Shown here piece by piece: positions 10,776 to 20,279 of a stretch of DNA of 64,000 bases. The notes under the pieces are model-generated. The model had not been told where the DNA came from. It saw only the letters and a program-made list of their open reading frames with translations, and did not search any database. The DNA is from Dipteris shenzhenensis. Taxonomy: Eukaryota; Polypodiophyta; Polypodiopsida; Gleicheniales. Numbering within the stretch: position 1 is the stretch's first letter; each line of letters starts with the position of its first letter. A program made the position numbers and the translations under genes. The stretch is from NCBI GenBank assembly GCA_047967505.1, contig CM106539.1. One strand, given 5' to 3'.

Positions 10776-10818
<43 letters not shown>
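10776..10818. repeat. (GA)n microsatellite
   Basis: About 21 GA units at the low-coordinate edge of a LINE ORF1-like fragment, in the same position relative to that fragment as the (GA)n run at 910-951. Confidence 0.95.
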
Positions 10819-10820
<2 letters not shown>

Positions 10821-11706
10821 TATTAACGTCCACTAGAGACCAAAAGGTCTATGGGACAGCAAGAAGCCCTCTAGTACATCTGCTTTAGGGAGGGCACATG
10901 GCAGCTCCCAAGGAGTGCAAAAGCAACCCCCATTATTTAGAGTAACTACGTAATAGTCTGAAAGACTAAACAGCCATACATCAGTTTAAGATTGAGACTC
11001 TTTTGGTTTTGATTTAAACTCTCTGATTAGGGCTACGCCGTCACAGTAAACTGCCCATTTTCCATCCTTTCTGGCAGCCTTGACTTTAGTTATAATTCAG
11101 TTGCCTTATTCTTGAGTTGAGCTTGTGTCAGCTCTTGAGCTATCCATACTTTGGTACCCTTCAGCCCGTAAGATTGTAGAAGAAGCTTGGTCCGCATATC
11201 TTTTGCTTTCAGTGTAAGGATTGCATGACCTTTATAGTGCGTAATAGAAGCTGCTTGGAGTCGTCATCATCGTGCTCATCATCATCCGTCCATTCAATGT
11301 TGGGCAAGCCTGCTTTGATCTTTGTCAATATTTCACTATATGTGTCCTCTTTGTACCAATCTTTTGGGAGTCCCCCTATTCTAATCTTCAGCGCATTATC
11401 ACATCTAGCTTCGTGTTCTCTTTAATCTTTGCTTGAATATCAGACTTACTTGAATCACTTCTTGCTTAGTAGTTTGTACTTCTATGTGAACAAGATCTTT
11501 GACTGTAGAGACTATCTGTCGCGTAGGGGGGGGAATTTTACAGCCCCATCTATTACTGCCTGCTTACTAGGCCCTTCCAGAATGTGAAGTTGAGCCTTTA
11601 TTTCGGCCAGTTCCAATTGTAGCTCTCTCACGGCTTGCTGTAGATAAAAAATCTGACTTGTTGCCCAAGGATGGGTCGTTTTGAGCCTTCTTGTTGGTAA
11701 TTGCAT
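10819..11706 (-). pseudogene. L1-like LINE ORF1 fragment
   Basis: On the minus strand 11706-11512 encodes a coiled-coil-like segment (QQAVRELQLELAEIKAQLHI). 11412-11220 reads IRIGGLPKDWYKEDTYSEIL followed by TKIKAGLPNIEWTDDDEHDD, the style of the RNA-recognition fold in ORF1 proteins of plant L1-like elements (nucleic-acid chaperone of the retrotransposon particle). The two parts are in different frames, and stops follow. Homologous sequence is repeated at 952-1350. The matching ORF2 is not adjacent. Confidence 0.5.
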
Positions 11707-11800
11707 GCATATGGAGAGGGTGTCATGGCTGCAATTGTAGAGTACCGAGTCTTGATGGAGGTTGAAGGAGTTGAGGGTAGACCAGCCATCATTGGCTGTC

Positions 11801-12397
11801 TGTTGAACCCCCTAGTTGAACCTAATCTTGGGTTGGGTTGGGGGTTTAGCCCAACTCAGGATTAGTTTGCTGCTAGCTGAGGCGACTGGCTGACGGGTTG
11901 CTGATGGGATGACGGATTGCTAACTGGTTGACGGGCGACGGGATGACAAGCTGAGGCTGCGAGTCGACGGACTGAGAGAGAGGGCTACGAGTTGACGGGT
12001 TGTACGGATGTCGGGAGGGAGAGGTACGGCCGACGGGAGAGAGGAAGAGAAGAGGAAAGGAGAGAGCAGAAAGAGGAGAGAGAGAGAGAGAGGGAGGGAG
12101 GGAGACGTCCTGGGGAGGCTTCGTGGGCCTTTGGGACCAAGTACATCAAGCAGACATAACTCATACAAGCCTCGGAGGGCTGAAGCAAAGGGCGCGCTAG
12201 GTGGGTTGCGAGGACGTCCTGGATCTGCGTCTGTGGAGCTGCCTCGCGCTGTGGGGGGGACGTGGTCTCCTTGATCTCTGGATCTGATGGGCTATGTCAA
12301 GAGTGATGCCTCGTCTCTATCGGTCCCCTTTGAGGAGAGCTGAGATAGTAGTCCAGACACACTAACACATCACATCACCACACTGATATCTCCAACA
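11801..12397 (-). mobile_element. Copia-type LTR (minus strand), single
   Basis: The segment begins TGTTGAACCC and ends TATCTCCAACA, giving matching TGTTG/CAACA termini. Right of it, 12398-12415 is a polypurine tract on the minus strand (TTTGATCTGAGGGGGGG), as expected just before the 3' LTR of a minus-strand element. The promoter half is purine-rich (GA-rich 12003-12110). No second LTR or copia coding follows; LINE sequence replaces it from about 12433. Read as a 3' LTR left after a rearrangement. Confidence 0.55.
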
Positions 12398-12432
12398 CCC
12401 CCCCTCAGATCAAAGAGTGTGAGACCCAACAC

Positions 12433-13100
12433 GCAAAGAGTAGACCGATTCCCCTTCCACCGCAATACTGCAAAGAGCAAGTCCAACTATCCCCTCAGTC
12501 AGCTTGTGACCGGCAAGGGCAAACCATCCCTCGCCATCCCTCCTTACTTAGAATTGGGTGGTCAATACCATCAACCAAAGTAAAAGACAATACATTCATT
12601 TTTGGGGGACAACCTAGGGAAGAGTACCTCTTATTGACTCCAAATACATGCAATTTAGAGGGACAACTCAAGGCTGAGGACCTTTTTTTAGAGAGCTCCG
12701 TGATGTCATAGTGAATAGTCTCATATGGGTTGTGCCCTTCCTTGGTGACTTCTCGAGCATAAGATGTATCTGGGGGGGAAGTAACAACCGCAATGAAAAT
12801 CAGACGTGTATCTGGTAGCTGAACTCGCACCCACATATGTCGTGCGTGCTCCTCTCTCTGGATCACATATATGAGTGGTCTCAGGTGTGCTCTAAGAAGG
12901 ACAACCATGCCTCCCTACCCCCGTATTCCATTATCTCCCCTCATCTCCTTCCTATGGGCTGATTCCCAGATATATCCCCTCATCTCGGTGTAGAAGATCA
13001 TGTCTCTGTCAGTGTATGTTTCCAAGAAACCCCCTGGATCGGACGACAGTTTACCATTGCAATTCCACACTGCTACTTTCAGCTCCCTTTGTGCACCAAG
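12433..13100 (-). pseudogene. LINE endonuclease (EEP) fragment
   Basis: Minus-strand reading starts ELKVAVWNCNGKLSSDPGGF near 13100, continues MIFYTE (the metal-binding glutamate) and RGDNGIRG-stop-GG, then MVVLLRAHLRPLIYV and LIFIAVV. This is the order of an apurinic-type endonuclease at the N-terminus of non-LTR ORF2, which nicks target DNA to prime reverse transcription. One in-frame stop near 12915 breaks it. Its last 200 bp (12433-12630) are shared with 23267-23590. Confidence 0.6.
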
Positions 13101-14045
13101 CCTATTGGTTTGACATCATCATAATTCACAGTCTTCTTTTTCCCCCCTGTCTACTCTCTCCCTGATGATCACTCTACCATCTCCGTAGGCAGCCCATTTC
13201 CATGATGTCCAATTGATTCCTCATCTCTCCTTGGTACAGCAGCCCTCTTCCCTCCCCCATCTTGGAGCAGCCAGCCTCCATTTCAGGCCCTCTTGGTGGT
13301 ACAGCAGCTGCTGCCAGGCTTCTCTCTCTACAGCAGTTTCTCTCTCTACAGCTCAGGCTTCTCTCTGTGAAGAAATCTTCCCCTTCCCCTCTCTTCACCT
13401 CTGGAGCAACAGCAGCACCTCTTTCTCTTACCCCTGCCTCTGAGCAGCATCAACAATCTCTCTCCAAACCATTACTCCATTCTAAGTCTTTCTCTTTCTA
13501 GCCTGCATCACTTTTTTTGAGTTTCTCCCTCTCCAGCTCCAAGATCTCACCCATCCAAGAAAGAGGGGCTGCAACTGCACCAAGGGCTCCACAACCAAGG
13601 GAGAAAAAGTGGAAGGGGAGTTGGATTATGAGATTTGCTTATGTGCAGTACATTTTTTCATTGAAAGTTCTGCCTTTTCTAAGGATCTTGTGCATGCAAC
13701 TAATGTGGGATGAAGTTGTGATTATGCAGGCATCTTCCTTGTGGATTGAGGTGCCCCTGGAGTCTGATTCTCACTAGCTCTAGTTTTTGAGTCATTCCTT
13801 CTATATAGCTCAACTTGAGCATTCCTGTCTTGCAGTTATGTCTATGTCCTCTCTTTCAAGGTTTTGAGTCCGAGTTTGTAAGGTGCTCTGCACCTTGGTT
13901 TTGTATCTCCATTTGAGCATTAAAAGAAGCTTGGATAAGGGGGGATCCATCTTCGCCCCTCAATCTCAGTGCAAGTTTAAAAAGTTCTGCACATGCAAAA
14001 TTGCGTTTATCTCTTTGTTATTACTCATTATTGAGCAATCTATGA
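13101..14045. other. Pyrimidine-rich stretch, probable 5' LTR part of the nested gypsy element
   Basis: 13180-13510 is CT-rich with small repeats (ttctctctctacagcagttt style) and no protein match. From roughly 13.8 kb to 14045 the sequence leads into the site where the LINE inserted. On the far side (14781-14892) the interrupted sequence ends in TTGCA directly before a primer-binding site. The left limit of this LTR was not found. Confidence 0.35.
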
Positions 14046-14780
14046 AGTTTTGCAAATTCTTTTTTTTTTGGGCAAAGAAATATTTGATTATATTATAACC
14101 ATATCATTTGTACAATGAAGTCCCAGCTGAACAAAATATTCTCCTCTAAGGAGGAAGATCTATTCTGAAGACAAAACTTCCACTGCTCAGAGGGAGGAAA
14201 CAAAATCTCAGATTCACAGATCTGATCAGTAGTGCTTTGAAAACAGGCTCTGCCCCATTTGTTGGTAGGAAAAGTTTATTGCATCACCTAGATAGAGAGA
14301 CATGCTCAGTGTATTGCAGTCAGTTTTCTGGTTCCTCCCGAGTCCCCATACCCACTCCATCTGATGGCACAGAAAAGGTGGTATCCATTCTCAACTCAAG
14401 ATGGAAGCTCTCTGATAATGAGAGAAAATGGAATGTCAGATTCTCTTTGATCTAGGAAAAAAAGATTCCAGAAAAATGTCAACTCTCTTGTGGTTAATTC
14501 TCCATAAAGCTGTTAACTCTCTGGACCAACTGCAGGAGCTTGGTAAGGGATAAAAGAAGACATTTTTCACTTATTCATTACCTGTCCCAGAGCTAGGAAG
14601 GTCTTTGATTGCAAGAAATGCCTTTCAGTTTAATGATGAGTACTTATGTGTTGAGTAGTTATTCATAAATTGGTATGGAAAGAATGCAATTGTACTTGCT
14701 AACTTTTTTTATCTTTTGTGGACCAGGCTCATCCATAACTTTAATGATCAGATTTCTCTCTTTCCAGTTTTGCAAATTCT
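14046..14780 (-). mobile_element. 5'-truncated LINE with poly(A) tail and 15 bp target duplication
   Basis: The 15-mer agttttgcaaattct stands at 14046-14060 and again at 14766-14780. Between them lie 705 bp starting with T9 at 14061, the poly(A) tail of a minus-strand element. The tail side reads ...TTTGCCCAAAAAAAAA on the minus strand, like the end of the larger LINE at 47057 (TTTCTGCCCCAAAAAAAA), so both may belong to one family. No long frame remains. Confidence 0.8.
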
Positions 14781-14982
14781 CATTCATGAAATCTTCATTC
14801 GAACATGCATGTATGAGGATCTTGAAAGTCTGCAAGATAAATCTGCAAATTCCTTTGGTCCAAGTTGTTAAGAAGCACAGAGAGGTTGCATTGGTATCAA
14901 AGCCTACGTAGTGGTCCGATACTTTGTGCTTTCTCTTATCGAGTCCTTTCTTATTCGTTCCCTATTGAGTCAATCCGCCATC

Positions 14983-15420
14983 ATGGCAACTCATGGTCCT
15001 GATCCTGCTTCTAACCTCCTTGAATTGAGTTCTCTCTTGTCCAAGATAGCCCAACAAATTCGAGTTTCGAAAAGTAACCAAGTGGGAACTCATGAATTAG
15101 GGTCCCAATTGCGGCCTTGCATTTGCAAGACGGTGCTGCAGTTTGGTGGGCCGCCATGGCAAGTACTGGAGAGCAGGCCCATACCTGGAAGAGCTTCAAG
15201 AAGCAGCTGCAAGACCACTTCTTGCCCAAAGAATTTAGGAGGGACATGATGGTCTAATGGGACATACTCCGCCAATGACAGGAAGAGAAAGTGAGTGAGT
15301 ATGTTACTCATTCTTGGGATACTTTGTTAGCACTGCCTTCTAGGCAGCGCTCTACTTACACTTTCATAAAAAAGTGTCCCACACAATTTTTTGCCACATG
15401 GATTCTCTCTCTCTCTCTCT
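14983..15420 (+). pseudogene. Ty3/gypsy gag N-terminal part
   Basis: ATG at 14983 starts MATHGPDPASNLLELSSLLS. After a frameshift near 15110 the reading is ALHLQDGAAVWWAAMASTGE, then HTWKSFKKQLQDHFLPKEFR, RDMMV-stop-WDILRQ-stop and EYVTHSWD. The WW ... W..F...L...F.P pattern is the conserved core of the retrotransposon gag family, which builds the virus-like particle. Three inactivating changes are visible. The gag breaks off before the CT-rich sequence where the younger LTR element inserted. Confidence 0.65.
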
Positions 15421-15423
15421 CTC
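15403..15423. repeat. (CT)n microsatellite
   Basis: About ten CT units followed by a C/T-rich tract, about 60 bp upstream of the insertion point of the 2.6 kb LTR element. Confidence 0.85.
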
Positions 15424-15487
15424 CCCTCGCCCCCCTCTCCCTCGTGCACTACCAGCAGCGTCACCTTCGGCTCGCAGTCCTCCCCAC

Positions 15488-16414
15488 TATAGAGAAACGA
15501 TAGGGTTTGCAGTGGAGCGATCAAAAATAGATAATACTCAGACACAACTGAAGAACAGAACTCAAAAAACATAGTGCCTGTCGGTAATATGAAAAACTGA
15601 ATACAAGAACCTCAAGCTGTCGTGTCTCAAGGACCGTGGCTGAGGTGAATCAGAAAGATGATTCCATGTAGAGAGACAGTAGAAAAGATAGCAGCAGAGG
15701 GAGCGTAACGCAGTCCTCGGCGTAGCTTAATGATGACGAGGATGATGAAGGGCTGGAGCTGCCCTAGGAAATGGCTGAAAACCAGCATGCTCTGAGGAAG
15801 GAACCTTCAGGCTATCTGGAATAGCAACATGATGAAGAAAAGGAGCTGATCTGGGGCAGAAAGAGCTGATCTGGAGCAGAGGAGCAGAAGGGGACAGATC
15901 TGGAGTAGGATGGGACAGATTTGGAGCAGAAGGAGTTGATCTGGAGTAGAGGATCAGAAGGAGACAGATCTGGAGTAGGATGGGACAGATCTGGAGCAGA
16001 AGGAACAGAGCTGAAATAGAGGAGCAGATCTGGGCAGAGGAGCAGAAGTTGGGACAGATCTGGAGGAGAGGATGGAGCAGCCAGGAGGCAGGAAGAAGAG
16101 GCAGAAGAGGAGGCAGCAGAGGAGGCAGCAGTGAAGGCAGATCTGAAGAGGAGAGGCAGATGGAGCAGGCGGGCCTGTAGCAAAAGATGGAGGAGATGAG
16201 GAGCAGCTGCAGGTCCTATCCTGTCCCATGAAGTGTGAGGGCAGAAGCCTTTTATAGGCCAGACCTAGCTGGTCGGCCAGCTGGTGGGCCAGTTCTGGTC
16301 GGCCAGACCAGTTGGACTTTCTGGCCATTTGTTTGGCTGAGATGGCTGGCCTTTTGGCTGGCCTGTGATCTATTTGATTGCCCCGTAAATTGGGGATTGC
16401 TTAGTTGCTGAATA
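15488..16414 (-). repeat. 3' LTR of the non-autonomous element
   Basis: About 927 bp. From 15840 to 16150 it is made of degenerate purine-rich units (gatctggagcagaaggagct). A TATA box (TATAAAAG, minus strand) lies at 16249-16256. Directly upstream of it (16258-16320) are repeated ctggtcggccag palindromes. It differs from its partner by a ~36 bp extra segment in the purine-rich zone and by one palindrome unit fewer. Confidence 0.88.
16249..16256 (-). promoter_or_regulatory. LTR TATA box
   Basis: TATAAAAG on the minus strand in a GC-rich setting, with the palindromic array just upstream. The identical box is in the partner LTR at 17898-17905. Confidence 0.65.
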
Positions 16415-17132
16415 CCCCCTCTCAATTGCCAATTTTGAGGGGCAAACATTGTGTGCTTGGAGCTTCGTGTAGGGATGTCGATGGTGGTGCTGGCTATCCC
16501 TGTGAAATGCCCAAAAGGAGATCGCAAGAGGAGTGCCCTTGCAAGGGAATTGTTCACTTCCTCAAGTGTCGGAGTTACACGTATGATACCATATAGAAAT
16601 AAGAACACTGTGAAGCTTGAGAGAATAAGCCACCCCCTCTCACCGCCGAAAGGTGGAGGAAAGAGCAAAGGTAAAGAACAAATTTGTCGTAGCAGTACTG
16701 CTAATCCAGAGAGGTCGTAGCTGAACAGTGAGCCAGTGTGTGTCCGATCTTGGACCTCGGGAGAGAGGAGTCTATCCCCGCCTCCATGCAGGTAGAAGAT
16801 TCGAAACAACAGTCATCTAGACACATGTGAACAGAAAGGGTCCCGCCTAGGGAGAACTTGTAGATCCTGGAAATCGATGCCGATGGAGGTAGAGGTAAAG
16901 GATCATGACCCCCTCTTTCGAAGGAATGGGGAGTGTCAAGCCAGAAACCTATAAAAGGAGGGAGGGATGGTAGTAGAAGATGGAGGTAAGAAAGGGAGGG
17001 AGGGATGGCAGTAGAAGATGGAGTTCTCTCCCTTAGTGCGCAGCGGAATGAAGAGGAAACTGATATGTTCATAGGAGTGATGCTCCCTGTACCTATGGCC
17101 TCCATGAAGAAGCAGGATCTTTAGATCACCAT

Positions 17133-17145
17133 GGCTCTGATACCA
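17133..17145 (-). other. Primer-binding site, initiator tRNA-Met type
   Basis: The minus strand reads TGGTATCAGAGCC, the usual plant retrotransposon primer-binding site, directly beside the LTR end at 17146. Confidence 0.9.
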
Positions 17146-18075
17146 TATAGAGAAACGATAGGGTTTGCAGTGGAGCATTCAAAAATAGATAATACTCAGA
17201 CACAACTGAAGAACAGAACTCAGAAAACATAGTGCCTGTCGGTAATATGAAAAACTGAATACAAGAACCTCAAGCTGTCGTGTCTCAAGGACCATGGCTG
17301 AGGTGAATCAGAAAGATGATTCCATGTAGAGAGACAGTAGAAAAGATAGCAGCAGAGGGAGCGTAATGCAGTCCTCGGTGTAGCTTAATGATGACGAGGA
17401 TGATGAAGGGCTGGAGCTGCCCTAGGAAATGGCTGAAAACCAGCATGCTCTGAGGAAGGAACCTTCAGGCTATCTGGAATAGCAACATGATGAAGAAAAG
17501 GAGCTGATCTGGGGCAGAAAGAGCTGATCTGGAGCAGAGGAGCAGAAGGGGACAGATCTGGAGCAGAAGGAGCTGATCTGGAGTAGAGGATCAGAAGGAG
17601 ACAGATCTGGAGTAGGATGGGACAGATCTGGAGCAGAAGGAACAGAGCTGAAGTAGAGGAGCAGATCTGGGCAGAGGAGCAGAAGTTGGGACAGATCTGG
17701 AGGAGAGGATGGAGCAGCCAGGAGGCAGGAAGAAGAGGCAGAAGAGGAGGCAGCAGAGGAGGCAGAAGTGGAGGCAGCAGTGAAGGCAGATCTGAAGAGG
17801 AGAGGCAGATGGAGCAGGCGGGCCTGCAGCAAAAGATGGAGGAGATGAGGAGCAGCTGCAGGTCCTGTCCTGTCCCAGGAAGTGTGAGGGCAGAAGCCTT
17901 TTATAGGCCAGACCTAGCTGGTCGGCCAGCTGGTCGGCCAACTGGTCGGCCAGTTCTGGTCGGCCAGACCAGCTGGACTTTCTGGCCATTTGTTTGGCTG
18001 AGATGGCTGGCCTTTTGGCTGGCCTGTGATCTATTTGATTGCCCCGTAAATTGGGGATTGCTTAGTTGCTGAATA
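17146..18075 (-). repeat. 5' LTR of the non-autonomous element
   Basis: About 930 bp, partner of 15488-16414. The TATA box is at 17898-17905 (minus strand), with an enlarged array of ctggtcggccag units at 17907-17975 upstream. Transcription would start about 30 bp below 17898 and run towards lower coordinates, through the primer-binding site at 17133-17145. Confidence 0.88.
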
Positions 18076-18129
18076 CCCACCCCTTACCTTTCCCTCCCCC
18101 TCCCTCCCAAGTAGTAAAGGCTCCTGTAG

Positions 18130-18535
18130 TAAAGGCAGTGCTCTCGAGTACTTGTACTCGCTTGTTGAAAGTACAAGCATTCAGTAGAAAGGATAAAAAG
18201 GAAGAGCAAAGAAAGTTCTAAGCTTGACTAAGGTATACCAGTCAGTATGGAGTAGATATCAACTTTCCTATTTCTCTGGAGGACACCATCAATGTGGCTT
18301 TGAAGGTGGAGAAGAAGCAACTCTTCTCCAACAAATGCAACCCCAGAGACAAGAACAAGTTCCAGAGAGACTCTTAAATGGAGCATAAGGGGAGAGACTT
18401 TCTAAAGGAGCAGAAGGGGTAAATCAGCCTCCTTCCAAGAAATTAGAAAGATCCTTCTTCTCAGCAAAAGCAAAAGTACTACTCCGAGGGAGGGTGCTTC
18501 AAGTGTGGCGAATGACCTTCCCTTGGATACTTATT
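18130..18535 (+). pseudogene. Gypsy gag C-terminal part with broken zinc knuckle
   Basis: Translations such as FPISLEDTINVALKVEKKQL and, at 18490, GGCFKCGE-stop-PSL are the tail of a gypsy gag. CFKCGE is the first half of a CCHC knuckle; the histidine and last cysteine are lost. It continues the gag interrupted upstream by the 2.6 kb element. Confidence 0.5.
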
Positions 18536-18549
18536 CATGCAAGGAAAAT

Positions 18550-19660
18550 TATGCATAACAAAAGTGTTGGAAGAAAGTCATAATCCACCTTGTGATGGCC
18601 ATAGGGGCATTGTTGCTACGCTTGCAGCCATGGATAGACATATCTATCGCCCAGACATGAAAAAGGACACCGGTGCCTACATTTCAGTTTATCATGTAAA
18701 AAAGCCAAGCATGACAGAGAAAACCCAAAGGCTTGCTACGGCCTTCATTCATTCCTGAAAGACCTTGAAACATCACCATGGATTTCATTACTGGAATTCC
18801 CAAGACAAACCAGGGTCATGATATGATTTGGGTAATAGTGGATCGTTTCAACAAGCAAGCTCACTTTATTCCGTGTAGAAAGGACGTCAAAGCATGTGAA
18901 GCTGCACTTTGTTTTTTCGACACATCTTCAGGCACTACGGGCTGCCCAAGTCCATAGTTTCAGACAGAGATTCTAATTTTACAAGTTTGAAAATCTTGGA
19001 ATAATTCTAAGTTTTTCTTCAACCTTCCACTCCCAAACTGATGGCCAAACTGAAGTTACAAATAACACCCTCTTGGATTTGCTTAAAATTTATGTTCATG
19101 ATCAGCAAACCATGTAAGAAAAGTATCTCTTTGTGTAGAGTTTGCCTACAATAACACTATTCATTCCTTCACTGGAAAGACCTCTTTTGAGATTATTTAT
19201 GAAAGATCCTTACCAACTCCTCTAATGCAAACTAAAGAGAAGATCTTTGCTACTGATCCATTCGTTGAGGACTATGACGATACTTGTGCCGCGGTCTGTA
19301 CAGTCATTCAGAAAGCTCAGTAAAAACAAAGGGTAGACATCAATAAAAGACGGAGGGCTTTGCTATTGATCAATTCGTTGAGGACTATGACTATACTTAT
19401 GCCACGGTCTGTACAATCATTCAAAAAGCTTAGAAAAAATAAAGAGAGACGCCAATAAAAGACGGAGGGCTTTTGAAGTCAAAGAGGGACAATGGGTGCT
19501 ACTAAAGTTTGATAAAGCCAAGTTAAAAACTAAGACGGGCCAAAAGAAAATATACCTAAAACTCTCTTTCAGATATTAGGGACCCTTTAAAGTGTTGTTG
19601 GTATTCAATAACGTCACAGTTCGGTTGAGCCTTCCTGCCCACTGGAAGATTCACAATGCT
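18550..19660 (+). pseudogene. Ty3/gypsy integrase remnant
   Basis: Integrase inserts the cDNA into chromosomes. Readable pieces in several frames: the zinc-domain part CDGHRGIVATLAAMDRHIYR at 18590; the core start MDFITGIPKTNQGHDMIWVI then VDRFNKQAHFIPCRK at 18780; HYGLPKSIVSDRDSNFTS near 18935; and SDGQTEVTNNTLLDLL near 19040 (the catalytic E of QTE is kept). The C-terminal QWVLLKFDKAKLKT is near 19490. Numerous stops and frameshifts. The RT-RNase H portion expected before it is absent, so a large internal deletion joined gag to integrase. Confidence 0.7.
19247..19472. repeat. 113 bp tandem duplication within the integrase remnant
   Basis: Two adjacent units start ttgctactgat (19247) and ttgctattgat (19360), and both end in aataaaagacggagggct. 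They differ at about a dozen positions, so the duplication is not recent. Confidence 0.85.
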
Positions 19661-20279
19661 ATGCTTGATTAAAGCCTTTGTTGGGGAACCACCTCGAGAG
19701 CCAAGTCTTGAAAACCCACCCGACAATGAGATACTTTTGATTCTAGAACAGATCATCTTCCACAACTTCACCACTCGAAGACGAGAGCAAAATGGATAGA
19801 CAGAGCTATGTTTTGGGATTTTTCTCACATCTTGGATGCTTATGAGAAAGCTGTTCAATTGAGGACAATAGAATGAAAGACAGAGGATTTGTCACTCATC
19901 TTTAAGCTTTATCTACTTGCTTTATTTTACAATATTATATTTTGCAAAAGAATGAAAATGTTTTCCTTCTATTCAGTTTAGTCATGGGGGCTAGATCTAG
20001 CATTTGAAGGTGGACCCCCTTGCTTGGGGCATTAACGACCTGCAAGAGTGATGTCCTTCCTTAAGAGGGACATCAGATATCACATCCCACTTAAGTATCC
20101 ATTTGTGGGACCAATCAAATGCACAGATTGCAGATCGACGAAGCAACCATCCAAGAGAATGTCTCAGGGCCTTGGATGTGAGCTAGGAAATATGCCAAGA
20201 TGCATGTGCCATGGAGATACAAGGTAAGATGACAAACCAAAAAGTTCTTAATTGAGGTGAATTAAACTAAAAAATGAGA

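Larger units (their letters stand above)
15488..18075 (-). mobile_element. Complete non-autonomous LTR retrotransposon, minus strand
   Basis: Two LTRs (15488-16414 and 17146-18075, about 930 bp each) are nearly identical. They flank a 731 bp internal region with no recognisable protein. The site is bordered by a perfect 5 bp target duplication, CCCAC, at 15483-15487 and 18076-18080. On the minus strand, TGGTATCAGAGCC (17133-17145) abuts the 5' LTR as an initiator-tRNA-Met primer-binding site, and TTGAGAGGGGG (16415-16425) is the polypurine tract abutting the 3' LTR. The termini are TAT...ATA rather than TG...CA. Size and lack of coding fit the TRIM/LARD type, so it must have used another element's enzymes. 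LTR similarity implies recent insertion. Confidence 0.9.
14781..20060 (+). mobile_element. Decayed Ty3/gypsy element hosting nested insertions
   Basis: After the LTR end TTGCA, 14895-14907 reads TGGTATCAAAGCC, an initiator-tRNA-Met-type primer-binding site. Gag follows from 14983. The body is interrupted by a complete 2.6 kb non-autonomous LTR element (15488-18075). Beyond it come the gag zinc-knuckle remnant (18490) and integrase (18550-19640), with protease, RT and RNase H missing. A purine tract, cttaagagggaca, near 20048-20060 may mark the start of the 3' LTR. Many stops and frameshifts show it is old. Confidence 0.65.

Noticed and set aside
11801-12397. A possible full copia element using 11801-12397 as one LTR
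   Set aside because: No second LTR or copia coding was found; only a single LTR with an adjoining polypurine tract can be supported.
12495-12908. 137-codon minus frame as a possible independent gene
   Set aside because: In context it is the middle of a LINE endonuclease, with an in-frame stop and continuing homology upstream.
15812-16328. Serine/leucine-rich minus-strand frames in the LTRs at 15812-16328 and 17470-17989
   Set aside because: They are translations of the purine-rich LTR repeats, present in both LTRs, with no protein-like composition or conserved domain.
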